The notes under the pieces were generated by a model that was not told the DNA's origin, made no database searches, and was given only the letters and a program-made list of their open reading frames with translations. A stretch of DNA of 64,000 nucleotides, taken from positions 7,936,001 through 8,000,000 of the forward strand of contig NZ_CP120983.1 in assembly GCF_030719215.1 (NCBI RefSeq), written 5' to 3'. Numbering within the stretch: the first letter of the stretch is position 1; every line of letters starts with the position of its first letter. The translations under genes and the position numbers were made by a program. This DNA comes from Streptomyces sp. Alt3. GTDB lineage: Bacteria > Actinomycetota > Actinomycetes > Streptomycetales > Streptomycetaceae. Below are positions 16,891 through 25,463 of this stretch, one piece after another.

Positions 16891-16985
16891 TATACGTGGG
16901 GGTGAACGGCCTGGCAGCAGTCGGCCTTCACTTCCGCACAAGAGCCGCCCCGGCTGGATTCCCCCGATCCGGCCGGGGCTTCTTG
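16891..16985 (+). ncRNA. Candidate small RNA, about 90-95 nt
   Basis: A stretch that starts just after the ECF-type promoter and contains two hairpins. The first pairs GTGAA-c-GGCC with GGCC-TTCAC around an 11-base loop (about 16902-16931). The second, 16947-16979, is a terminator-type stem followed by TTCTTG. No convincing reading frame with a ribosome site lies inside. Nothing on the plus strand follows it until 17660, and the next gene is on the other strand (17097-17597). The 5' end is inferred from the promoter, not measured. Confidence 0.5.
16947..16979 (+). terminator. Terminator of the candidate small RNA
   Basis: 13-bp arms (16947-16959 and 16967-16979) with one G-U pair and a 7-base loop, followed by TTCTTG. 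Its partner gene could only be the candidate sRNA or read-through from rpmG. Confidence 0.75.
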
Positions 16986-17096
16986 CTGCCTCCGTGTACG
17001 TGTCGCCGCCGTTCACTGACTGACGTTCCCGGGGACCCGGCCGGTCCGCGCTCGGGAGGGCGGTACGCGCAGGTCCGTGCCCGGAGGGACCGCGCC

Positions 17097-17597
17097 TCAC
17101 ATGGTCTGTGTGAGATCCGCGGCGTAGTGCTCGATGGCAGGCCGGTACTGCTGCACGTGTGGACTGTCGCTGGTCGTCGCGACCAGTCGCAGCAGGAGCT
17201 GCATGGCCTCGTGGTGCTCCCCGGTGTTGAACAGCGCCATGGCCAGGAAGGTCCGCAGCGCCCCGTCGTCCGGGAACTCCGACACCCCGCGCCGGAGCGT
17301 CTCGACAGCCTGCCCGAACCTGCCCAGGACACGGTAGGTGCTGCCGAGCCCCAGCAGCGCCCCCCTGCGCTCCTCGTCCCCGAGCCCTTCGTCCTGCAGA
17401 CTCCGCTCGTAATAGGGGACGGCCTCCGCCTCGAGGCCGAGCACGTCGTGGACCCAGGCGGTCTGATAGGCGACGTCCGCCGCGTCGGGGAACGCGGCGG
17501 TGAGGGAGAGGAGGCGTTCCCGGGCCTGTTCGGGATGCCCCTCTTCGCGCAGCCTCACGGCCTGCGCCAATAGCTCGTCCTTCTCCTGTGCGCTCAT
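17097..17597 (-). CDS. Tetratricopeptide-repeat protein
   Basis: A 166-residue soluble protein built of three or more TPR-like helical pairs (residues 5-135; VAYQTAWVHDVLGLEAEAVPYYERSL is the clearest repeat, at about 40-65). This is the pattern of a Streptomyces/Bacillus family of small TPR proteins with a helical C-terminus. Start chosen at 17597 (MSAQEK); the longer frame upstream is Cys/Pro-rich and overlaps the divergent gene. Function unknown: a protein-interaction scaffold. It is divergent from the VanZ-like gene with a 62-base gap. Confidence 0.82.
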   Translation of the reverse strand: MSAQEKDELLAQAVRLREEGHPEQARERLLSLTAAFPDAADVAYQTAWVHDVLGLEAEAVPYYERSLQDEGLGDEERRGALLGLGSTYRVLGRFGQAVETLRRGVSEFPDDGALRTFLAMALFNTGEHHEAMQLLLRLVATTSDSPHVQQYRPAIEHYAADLTQTM

Positions 17598-17659
17598 GCG
17601 CCCATCGTCGCACCCGGATACCGGGTGTGGGGGACAGGGTTGGGGGCATCCGTTCCGCC

Positions 17660-18535
17660 ATGACAGCAGAGGCGGATCGTAGTGCACGACGCAGAAGTTT
17701 GGGACGACTGCTGCTACGTGCGGCAGTACTGGCCGCGGCATTCGTGGCACTGGTGGCGTTCTCCGTCGTCCTGGCGAAGGTGACGCTCACCCCGTCACCC
17801 GCGTCGGAGGACATCGTGACCTCCAATCTGAGGCCCGGGCGCTCTCTGCGGCAGTACGCGGAGGACTACACCTTCCTCGCCGCCTGTAAGCAGGCGGGCG
17901 GAAATCTGCTGCTGGGCGCGCCGTTCGGCATCCTGTTGCCGATCCTGGTGCCGCGCCGTCTGCGGATGATCCGGATGACGGTGCTGACCGTCCTGGTCAT
18001 CTCGGTCGTCGAACTCGTGCAGGGCGCGCTCGTGGCGGGACGGGCCTTCGACGTCGACGACGTCATCCTCAACACCGCCGGAGCACTTCTCGGGTACGCG
18101 CTTCTGGGGCGGCGCCTCAGCCACCACTACCACGCGCTCTCCGACGAACAGCCCGCCGTGGAGACAGCGAGGACCACCCCGCGTCCCTCGGCCGGGAGCG
18201 AGCCGGGGAGCAGCGACAAGGTGAAGCCGGACCCGCGACCGAAGTCCGGCACCGCCACCAAGACCGGCACGAAGGCGAAGCCCGTCACCAGGGTGAAGGC
18301 CGGCACGGAGGCGAAGGCCGGTACCAAGGCGAAGCCCGGAACGAAACCGAAGGCTGCCGGCGCGTCGAAGGACGGGGACCGGACCGGGAGCAAGGCGAAG
18401 CCCGCGGCCGAACCGGCCGCACGCCTGAGCGCGTCCGCGCAGGTTGCTCGCGGACGCGCTCTTCTCGACAGGTGGCGCAGTCGTCGGGAGGGCCCGGGCG
18501 GGGGAGCGCCCGGGGCCCGTCGACGCGGAGCCTAG
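17660..18535 (+). CDS. VanZ-family membrane protein with long basic repeat tail
   Basis: A 291-residue protein. Residues about 15-160 hold four predicted membrane segments with the VanZ signature (GGNLLLGAPFGILLP and the acidic FDVDDVILNTAGALLGY). The VanZ family includes a teicoplanin-resistance protein and many of unknown role at the cell envelope. Residues about 180-270 form an unusual hydrophilic tail of irregular Lys/Ala/Gly/Thr/Pro repeats (units such as KAGTEAKAGTKAKPG), probably disordered and basic. Start at 17660 (MTAEAD). The stop overlaps by four bases the stop of the convergent GH6 gene. Confidence 0.85.
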   Translation: MTAEADRSARRRSLGRLLLRAAVLAAAFVALVAFSVVLAKVTLTPSPASEDIVTSNLRPGRSLRQYAEDYTFLAACKQAGGNLLLGAPFGILLPILVPRRLRMIRMTVLTVLVISVVELVQGALVAGRAFDVDDVILNTAGALLGYALLGRRLSHHYHALSDEQPAVETARTTPRPSAGSEPGSSDKVKPDPRPKSGTATKTGTKAKPVTRVKAGTEAKAGTKAKPGTKPKAAGASKDGDRTGSKAKPAAEPAARLSASAQVARGRALLDRWRSRREGPGGGAPGARRRGA

Positions 18536-20277
18536 AGCGCCGGGTAGGCGTTCTTCATGAGCTCCTGGAACTGGGCGGAGAACCACTTCCCGGAGACGGG
18601 GGCGTCGCCCAGGGCCCCGGACATGTTGTTGTTGTTGCGGGCGTTACCCGTGTACGTCGGGTCGCACATGCGGTCGAATCCCTTGCCCTCGTCGTTCGGG
18701 ATCTCCTTGCTGGACCCGTCCGACTCCCCCGGGGGCTTCATCCAGACGTACGCGTCGATGCCGGCTTCGGGGGCGGCCTTCGGCCGTTCTCCGAGCCCGG
18801 CTCCGGCCTGGTTGCACCAGTTGCCGAGGTGGATACGCCGGTCGTTACGGCCGCCGTCCACGTAGGTGTCGACGCTGGTGGTGGCACCCGGACCGGTCGG
18901 CCGGGCCGTTCCGCCCCACCCGTTGCGCGAGGTGTCGATGAGCATGCCGATGTCCGACTTGAAGCCGACCGAGACGAGCTTGGTCCGGAAGGCCTGCGCG
19001 AACGAGAGCTCGTCCGTGTAGCGGTTCCAGTCGACCCACTTCGACTGGCGCACCGAGGTTCCGTTGACGGAGTCCTCGATCTTGAAGTTGGTCTCCTTCA
19101 GCGCGCTGTAGTTGGCCGTGTTGGTGATGAAGCCCTGGACGTCGTCGACGGTCGCGCCCTCGGCGGTCGCAGCCTGGTGGAAGACATCGGCGGAGGCGCC
19201 GAAGTTGTCGTCCCAGCCGATCCAGCCGTGGTGTCCGGCGTCGATGTAGTTGTAGACGTTGCCGGCGTCCCCGAGCTTGTTGAGCGCGTAGCCGACACCC
19301 TTGACGTAGTTGCCGTTGGCCTTCATGACGTCACAGGCCGGAGTGGCCGTGGGGCGGCCACCCGCGTTGGTCACGAGGTTCGGCAGGGAGTCGATCTCGA
19401 CGGTTGTGACGATGCGCAGACCGGCGTACTTCGAGTCCGCCAGGATCGCCGCGATGGGGTCGATGTACTCCGTCTTGTAGCGGCCGATCTCGGTGGGGCC
19501 GAGCTCGCCGTTGGAGGCGAGCGCCGCGCAGTCGCGCCCGGGCAGGTTGTAGATGACGAGCTGTACGACGAGCTCGCCGGAGCCCTTCTGCGTCAGGGCC
19601 GAGTCGAGGTGGTCGCGCAGACCCATGCCGCCGTTCGCACCCTCGATCGCGGCGATGCGGTCGAGCCAGACGCCCGTCGGCTGGTTCGAGACCCTGCTGC
19701 CGCCCGCCTCGGCAGCCGCCTTCTCGGACCACTCCGGGTTCACGTAGACCTTGGCGCCCTCGTAGGGATTGTTCACCTTGCTGCCCGCAGGAGGATCGGT
19801 GGGCGGATCGGTCGGGTCCGTCGGGTCGGTCGGCCCCGTCGTGTCCCCGTTGCAGGTGACGCCGTTCAGCTTGAATGTCGCGGGGACGGCACTGTTGCCG
19901 TTGCCCGACGCGTTGAAGCCGAAGGACGCGGAACCGCCCGTCGCGAGAGCACCGTTGTAGGAGAGGCTCTTCGCGGTCACGGCTGCGCCGCTCTGCGAAA
20001 CGGTGGCGTTCCAGCCCTGGCTGATCTGCTCGCTGCCGGCGAACGACCACTCCAACTGCCAACTGGAAACGGCGGCACCGTTGTTCGTGACACTCACCGC
20101 GGCGGTGAGGCCGCCGTTCCACTGGTTCTGGATCTTGTAGTCGACCGTGCAGCCCGCCGCCGCTGCGGCAGAGGCGCCGAAGGGGGCCGCCGCGGCGGCG
20201 GAGCCCGCGGCTGCGGCGACGAGGGCTCCTGCGGCTATGAGCGCCATGCGGGATCGGCGCAGGTTGGTGCGGCTCAT
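18532..20277 (-). CDS. Secreted GH6 cellobiohydrolase with CBM2
   Basis: A 581-residue secreted cellulase. Signal peptide at about 1-41; a family 2 cellulose-binding module at about 43-145 (GCTVDY ... ATFKLNGVTC, the bounding cysteines); a linker of TDP repeats; then a GH6 catalytic domain. GH6 signature 1 is seen in VIYNLPGRDCAALASNG and signature 2 in VTTVEIDSLPN, giving the catalytic aspartates. The TDPTDP linker and the long catalytic domain fit an exo-acting cellobiohydrolase that works from the non-reducing end. The companion GH48 gene is divergent, with about 1.2 kb between them. Confidence 0.94.
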   Translation of the reverse strand: MSRTNLRRSRMALIAAGALVAAAAGSAAAAAPFGASAAAAAGCTVDYKIQNQWNGGLTAAVSVTNNGAAVSSWQLEWSFAGSEQISQGWNATVSQSGAAVTAKSLSYNGALATGGSASFGFNASGNGNSAVPATFKLNGVTCNGDTTGPTDPTDPTDPPTDPPAGSKVNNPYEGAKVYVNPEWSEKAAAEAGGSRVSNQPTGVWLDRIAAIEGANGGMGLRDHLDSALTQKGSGELVVQLVIYNLPGRDCAALASNGELGPTEIGRYKTEYIDPIAAILADSKYAGLRIVTTVEIDSLPNLVTNAGGRPTATPACDVMKANGNYVKGVGYALNKLGDAGNVYNYIDAGHHGWIGWDDNFGASADVFHQAATAEGATVDDVQGFITNTANYSALKETNFKIEDSVNGTSVRQSKWVDWNRYTDELSFAQAFRTKLVSVGFKSDIGMLIDTSRNGWGGTARPTGPGATTSVDTYVDGGRNDRRIHLGNWCNQAGAGLGERPKAAPEAGIDAYVWMKPPGESDGSSKEIPNDEGKGFDRMCDPTYTGNARNNNNMSGALGDAPVSGKWFSAQFQELMKNAYPAL

Positions 20278-21294
20278 GCGAATTCCGTTTCCTCAGCTGT
20301 AGAGGGTGCGCGAACGTTGCGCAGCCCGATTCCGTACGGGGTGGGGGTTCCGTCGTAGTCGCTGATCAAGGACGGGGCCGTGGAGTGGTCCCAGGTGGTC
20401 CAGGCCCGTCCGTGTGGGATTGCGGTCGTGGAACCTCTGCACCACCAGGCCGGCCGAGCCGGTGGGGGCAGGTGTTCTCGCCGGTCTCGCCTACGGCGAG
20501 GGGGATATCGGTCCGATCCGTGGGAGCGGGTAACGCGGACGTCCTTCGTTCTCACGGACGGTGCAGCCGCGTGGGCGCCACGCGGTGGCGGGCTGCCCTG
20601 CGTGCCCGCGTTTCCTGGTGACCGGTGCCGGACAGGCCTCGACGGCATGCCTGTCCAGCTGTCCGGTGTGCCGGCCCTCGGGCCGACGCTGTCGGGGCGG
20701 GGGAGTGGTGCCGTGTCCCCCGGTCCGCAGAGGCGCCGTCGTCGGGTTCACCCGCTGTCGCGGGTACGTGGTCTTCAGGTCAAGCCGGTGCTCCTCACTC
20801 AGGGGATGGGGACAGTGCGGGCGTTCCCGTCGGAGCCCGTACGCACAGTGGTGCGGTCGAGCTCGTTGCTCCGGACGCCCGATCCCGGTGATCGGTCCAC
20901 GTGGGACGAGGGATCCGGCGGACCTGTGGAGCCGGTCGGATCCATGATGCGGAGAGTGCTGTCGAGCCTGGATGAACCGGGCGCGTGGCCCGGCGCCGTA
21001 CCGGAGGCCGAAAGGCCTGCCGCAGAACCCGCACCGCTCGCCTGTGTCCTGTTCGTGCCGTCGCAGGCGATGGCTCCCGCTCCCGGAGATCCGACGTTCC
21101 CGCGGTGCACGGTGCTGTTCGGGCACCGTGCGTACGAGGAGGGATCCGGAAGCCGTGCCCATGGCCGCGAAAGTGCTGCCGGCCATGTCGGGCGCCGCTC
21201 CGGGAAGCGGTCTGAACAGGTGCGATAAGCGCGGGGGATGACACATGAGCGACTCCTTGCAGACCGGGCGTGCCCCCTACGGCACGTCGACTGG
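20278..21294. other. 1.0-kb spacer between the GH6 and GH48 genes
   Basis: Frames of 200-280 residues exist on both strands but none has a ribosome site, recognisable domain and consistent codon use over its length. One stretch on the minus strand (about 20930-21070) has high third-position GC and reads ERCGFCGRPF followed by an Arg/Gly/Ala-rich part, like the start of a small zinc-ribbon protein whose second Cys pair is missing. I see nothing else that can be named. A degenerate CebR half-site (TGGGAGCG) is at 20521. Confidence 0.4.
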
Positions 21295-21308
21295 TGGAAC
21301 CGCTCCCA
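21295..21308. promoter_or_regulatory. Imperfect CebR-box-like sequence
   Basis: TGGAACCGCTCCCA matches 11 of 14 positions of the CebR operator. It is 216 bases before the GH48 start and about 1 kb from the GH6 start. Confidence 0.5.
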
Positions 21309-21317
21309 CTGGTGTGG

Positions 21318-21337
21318 CTTGACGTTAGAGCGTCAAG
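21318..21337. promoter_or_regulatory. Inverted repeat with -35-like TTGACG
   Basis: CTTGACG - TTAGAG - CGTCAAG, located between the two CebR-like boxes. It holds a TTGACG hexamer that could be a -35 element, but no good -10 is spaced correctly, so it may instead be another operator. Confidence 0.35.
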
Positions 21338-21429
21338 TGGTGTCGGTCAACATGCCAGTTCGCATCTCTTGTCATCGAAATAATTCGACTCTTCAAGTCT
21401 CTTGACTCTCTTTTTTCTCATCCTCATGC

Positions 21430-21443
21430 TGGGAGCGCTCCCA
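21430..21443. promoter_or_regulatory. CebR operator, perfect palindrome
   Basis: TGGGAGCGCTCCCA, the exact 14-bp CebR box that controls cellulose and cello-oligosaccharide genes in Streptomyces and Thermobifida. It is 67 bases before the GH48 start. A TTGACT at 21402-21407 may be the -35 element of the promoter it blocks; CebR leaves when cellobiose binds. Confidence 0.9.
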
Positions 21444-21509
21444 CTGGTTCAAGGCTTGTGCTCAACTCCGCACGCCCCCATGTCGCCGAGCCGCGAGGAG
21501 GTACCGCTC

Positions 21510-24461
21510 ATGCCGTCGGGACGCGCACGAAGAACGTGGTTACCGAGAAGACCGGGAAGAACCGGAGCCGGAAACCGACGCTTGATGACCGCATTGGTGG
21601 CTGCGCTGGCCCTCCCCCTGGGGATGACCGCCGCAACCGGTACGCCGGCCCAGGCGGCCGCCGTCCAGTGCAGTGTCGACTACAGGGCGAACGACTGGGG
21701 TTCGGGCTTCAGCACCGAACTCACCGTCACCAACAGGAGCACCGCCGCGATCGACGGCTGGAACCTGACCTACGCGTACGCCGGCAACCAGCAGCTCACC
21801 AACGGCTGGAACGGGACCTGGTCCCAGTCGGGCAAGAACGTCACCGTCAAGAACGCCGCCTGGAACGGTTCCATCGCCGCAGGCGCCGCCGTCACGACGG
21901 GTGCGCAGTTCTCCTACAGCGGCACCAACACCGCTCCCACCGCCTTCGCCGTCAACGGCACCGCCTGCGTGGGCGCCCATCAGCCGCCGATCACCGTCCT
22001 CACGAGTCCGGCGGCGGGCGCCGTCTTCTCCGCCGGAGACGCCGTTCCCCTGGCAGCCACCGCGGCAGCCGCGGACGGCGCGGGGATCAGCAAGGTCGAG
22101 TTCTACGACAACACGACCCTTCTGGGCACCGACACCACCTCCCCGTACACCTACAGTGCCCAAGGTCTCGCCGCCGGTGCGCACTCCGTGTACGCGAGGG
22201 CCTATGACGGCCTCGGCGCGTCGGCTGAGTCCACCCCGGCGGGGATCACCGTCGTCGCAGGCCCGGCCGTCGTCGCGACTCCCGCCCAACTCGGCGTACA
22301 GCAGGGCAAGTCCGGGGTCTTCGACGTGTCCTTGTCCACCGCGCCCTCCGCGAGCGTCACCGTGACGGTGGCGCGTACCACGGGCAACACCGGACTCAGT
22401 GTCTCCAGCGGCGCGAGCCTGACGTTCACGCCGTCGAACTGGTCCACGCCGCAGAAGGTCACAGTGGCCGCCGCCGCGTCCGGCACGGGAGCCGCGACCT
22501 TCACGGTGACGGCACCCGGGCACAGCAAGGCCGAGGTCACCGTCACCCAGCTCGCCGCCGCGAACGACTACGACGCGCGCTTCCTCGACCTATACGGGAA
22601 GATCACGGATCCGGCGAACGGCTACTTCTCCTCGGAGGGCATCCCCTACCACTCCGTGGAGACGCTGATAGTCGAGGCTCCCGACCAGGGCCACGAGACG
22701 ACGTCGGAGGCGTACAGCTATCTGATCTGGCTCCAGGCGATGTACGGGAAGATCACCGGGGACTGGGCGAAGTTCAACGGTGCGTGGGCCACCATGGAGA
22801 AGTACATGATCCCCACCCACGCCGACCAGCCCACGAACTCCTTCTACAACGCGTCGAAGCCCGCCACCTACGCGCCCGAGCACGACACACCCGACGAGTA
22901 CCCCGCCGTCCTCGACGGGTCGGCGCCCTCCGGCTCGGACCCGATCGCGGGCGAGCTGAAGAGCGCGTACGGCACCGACGACATCTACGGGATGCACTGG
23001 ATCCAGGACGTCGACAACGTCTACGGATACGGCAACACACCCGGCAAGTGCTCGGCCGGCCCGACCGAGACCGGACCGTCGTACATCAACACCTTCCAGC
23101 GCGGGTCGCAGGAGTCGGTCTGGGAGACGGTCACCCACCCGACCTGCGACAACTTCACCTACGGCGGTGACAACGGCTACCTCGACCTGTTCACCGGGGA
23201 CGCCTCCTACGCCAAGCAGTGGAAGTTCACCAACGCCCCGGACGCGGACGCCCGCGCCGTGCAGGCCGCCTACTGGGCCGACGTCTGGGCCAAGGAACAG
23301 GGCAAGTCGGGCGAGGTCTCGGCCACCGTCGGCAAGGCGGCGAAGATGGGCGACTACCTCCGCTACTCCATGTTCGACAAGTACTTCAAGAAGATCGGCA
23401 ACTGCGTCGGCCCGGCCACCTGCCCCGCAGGCAGTGGCAAGGACAGCGCGCACTACCTGATGTCCTGGTACTACGCCTGGGGCGGCGCCACCGACACCTC
23501 GGCGGGCTGGTCCTGGCGCATCGGGTCGAGCCACGCCCACGGCGGCTACCAGAACCCGATGGCTGCCTACGCGCTGAGCTCCGTCGCGGACCTGAAGCCC
23601 AAGTCGGCCACGGGCCAGCAGGACTGGGCCAAGAGCCTCGACCGGCAGATGGACTTCTACCAGTGGCTCCAGTCCGACGAGGGGGCCATCGCGGGCGGTG
23701 CGACCAACAGCTGGAAGGGAAGTTACGCCCAGCCCCCGGCCGGCACACCGACCTTCTACGGCATGTACTACGACGAGAAGCCCGTCTACCACGACCCGCC
23801 GTCCAACCAGTGGTTCGGATTCCAGGCGTGGTCCATGGAGCGCGTCGCCGAGTACTACCACGAGTCGGGCGACGCCCAGGCCAAGGCCGTGCTCGACAAG
23901 TGGGTCGACTGGGCGCTGTCGGAGACGACCATCAACCCGGACGGCACCTACCTCATGCCGTCCACCCTCAAGTGGTCCGGCGCACCCGACACATGGAACG
24001 CGTCGAGCCCCGGCGCCAACTCCGGTCTCCACGTGACGGTCGCCGACTACACCAACGACGTCGGAGTGGCCGGTGCCTACGCCAGGACACTGACCTACTA
24101 CGCCGCCAAGTCCGGTGACGCGGAGGCGAAGGCCACGGCCAAGGGACTGCTCGACGGCATGTGGAGCCACTACCAGGACGACGCCGGAATAGCGGTGCCG
24201 GAGACGCGCGCCGACTACAACCGGTTCGACGACCCGGTGTACGTCCCGAACGGCTGGACGGGCGCCATGCCCAACGGGGACACCGTCGACAACGACTCGA
24301 CGTTCCTCTCCATCCGGTCGTTCTACAAGGACGACCCGAACTGGCCGAAGGTGCAGGCATACCTGGACGGCGGAGCCGCCCCGGTCTTCACCTACCACCG
24401 GTTCTGGGCACAGACCGACGTCGCACTGGCCCTGGGAGCGTACGCCGACCTCCTGGAGTGA
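21510..24461 (+). CDS. Secreted GH48 exocellulase with CBM2 and two Ig-like domains
   Basis: A 983-residue secreted enzyme. Signal peptide with an Arg-rich start at about 1-50; CBM2 at about 50-150; an Ig-like module (VEFYDNTTLLGTDTTSPYTY) at about 155-250; a second beta-sandwich of Calx-beta/DUF type at about 255-350; then GH48 from about 355 to the end. The putative acid Glu is in GHETTSEAYSY. GH48 enzymes are processive and act from reducing ends, matching the GH6 neighbour which acts from the other end. Start set at 21510, where GAGGAGGT lies eight bases before the ATG; the longer frame to 21402 runs over the operator. Confidence 0.95.
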   Translation: MPSGRARRTWLPRRPGRTGAGNRRLMTALVAALALPLGMTAATGTPAQAAAVQCSVDYRANDWGSGFSTELTVTNRSTAAIDGWNLTYAYAGNQQLTNGWNGTWSQSGKNVTVKNAAWNGSIAAGAAVTTGAQFSYSGTNTAPTAFAVNGTACVGAHQPPITVLTSPAAGAVFSAGDAVPLAATAAAADGAGISKVEFYDNTTLLGTDTTSPYTYSAQGLAAGAHSVYARAYDGLGASAESTPAGITVVAGPAVVATPAQLGVQQGKSGVFDVSLSTAPSASVTVTVARTTGNTGLSVSSGASLTFTPSNWSTPQKVTVAAAASGTGAATFTVTAPGHSKAEVTVTQLAAANDYDARFLDLYGKITDPANGYFSSEGIPYHSVETLIVEAPDQGHETTSEAYSYLIWLQAMYGKITGDWAKFNGAWATMEKYMIPTHADQPTNSFYNASKPATYAPEHDTPDEYPAVLDGSAPSGSDPIAGELKSAYGTDDIYGMHWIQDVDNVYGYGNTPGKCSAGPTETGPSYINTFQRGSQESVWETVTHPTCDNFTYGGDNGYLDLFTGDASYAKQWKFTNAPDADARAVQAAYWADVWAKEQGKSGEVSATVGKAAKMGDYLRYSMFDKYFKKIGNCVGPATCPAGSGKDSAHYLMSWYYAWGGATDTSAGWSWRIGSSHAHGGYQNPMAAYALSSVADLKPKSATGQQDWAKSLDRQMDFYQWLQSDEGAIAGGATNSWKGSYAQPPAGTPTFYGMYYDEKPVYHDPPSNQWFGFQAWSMERVAEYYHESGDAQAKAVLDKWVDWALSETTINPDGTYLMPSTLKWSGAPDTWNASSPGANSGLHVTVADYTNDVGVAGAYARTLTYYAAKSGDAEAKATAKGLLDGMWSHYQDDAGIAVPETRADYNRFDDPVYVPNGWTGAMPNGDTVDNDSTFLSIRSFYKDDPNWPKVQAYLDGGAAPVFTYHRFWAQTDVALALGAYADLLE

Positions 24462-24475
24462 GTCGCCCCGCACCC

Positions 24476-24517
24476 GGGGTCCCGGCCGCCGGCAGTCCAG
24501 CCGGCGGCCGGGACCCC
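24476..24517 (+). terminator. Terminator of the GH48 gene
   Basis: Perfect 18-bp arms (24476-24493 and 24500-24517) around the loop AGTCCA, 15 bases after the GH48 stop. Confidence 0.88.
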
Positions 24518-24644
24518 GCTCGCGCACCCGGTCCGCCCGAGGGAGCGGGCGATGTCGGCGGCCCAACACCCCGTGCCCGTACAGGATCTGGCGTATTCGG
24601 CCCCCGGACGGACTGAAAGCGCCGGACCGGGTCACACGGAAGGA

Positions 24645-25355
24645 ATGACGTCCACTGACGTAAGAACAGACAGCACCGGTGACCCCGGGCAGGGCAGTAC
24701 GTCACGCCGTCGTGCGCGCATGCGAGGGTGTCTGCCGTTCGCCGGAGTGTGCGCCGCGGCGCTGGTCCTGCTGTTCCTCGGCTCCCGGCTCAGCCTGCCG
24801 GGGCTCGGTGACCTCTTCGAGGAGAAGACCACGGACCGCTCCGGCCCCGCCGTGCTCAAGTCCATCCAGGACATGAGCGCGTACGAGGCCGCGTCCGGAA
24901 ACTTCCAGGTCGTCGTCGATCTGGAGAAGGACGCGAAGTACCTGCCCGACGCGATCCGGGGCACCCGGACGCTGTACGTCGGCGCGGGCACCGTCGGGGC
25001 GTCCGTCGACCTCGGCAAGGTCGGGCCCGACGGGGTGACCGTGAACGAGGACCGGACCACGGCCGAACTCGTGCTTCCCCGTGCGGTGCTGGGAAAGCCC
25101 GCCCTGGATCCGGACCGCTCCTACGCCGTTTCCAAGCAGCGCGGCATCCTCGACCGGCTCGGCGACTTCTTCTCCGACAACCCCGGCAGCGAGCAGGCGG
25201 TCAACAAACTGGCCGCCCGGCACATCGGGGAGGCGGCCGAGGAGAGCGGTCTGACGAAGCGCGCCGAGAAGAACACCACTTCCATGCTCCAGGGTCTGCT
25301 CGGCTCCCTCGGATTCGAGAAGGTCACGGTCCGCTACACCGACCCGCCGCGCTGA
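24645..25355 (+). CDS. DUF4230 membrane-anchored protein
   Basis: A 236-residue protein with one N-terminal membrane segment (CLPFAGVCAAALVLLFLGS, near residues 28-46) and an extracytoplasmic DUF4230 domain (about 60-235), marked by SAYEAASGNFQVVVDLE and the later YAVSKQRGILDRLGDFF. Function of the family is unknown. The start at 24645 is not certain: AAGGA lies immediately before it, closer than ideal, and an ATG further left is possible. Confidence 0.8.
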   Translation: MTSTDVRTDSTGDPGQGSTSRRRARMRGCLPFAGVCAAALVLLFLGSRLSLPGLGDLFEEKTTDRSGPAVLKSIQDMSAYEAASGNFQVVVDLEKDAKYLPDAIRGTRTLYVGAGTVGASVDLGKVGPDGVTVNEDRTTAELVLPRAVLGKPALDPDRSYAVSKQRGILDRLGDFFSDNPGSEQAVNKLAARHIGEAAEESGLTKRAEKNTTSMLQGLLGSLGFEKVTVRYTDPPR

Positions 25356-25463
25356 CCCCCACGGGGGTCGACGCGCTGCTGCCGAAGGGGCTGCGCACCG
25401 CACGCCGGCGACCGCAGCGTGTCGCAGCCGGGGCCCTCTCCGCGGACCGGGGATGGTGGGCGT

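Noticed and set aside
20521..20534. TGGGAGCGGGTAAC as a CebR operator for the GH6 gene
   Set aside because: Only the left half matches; the right half fails, so I list it only as a half-site in the spacer entry.
20380..21228. A 282-residue open frame on the plus strand in the cellulase spacer, and a 251-residue one on the minus strand
   Set aside because: No ribosome site, no domain, uneven codon use and many Arg/Pro/Gly runs; typical chance frames of high-GC DNA.
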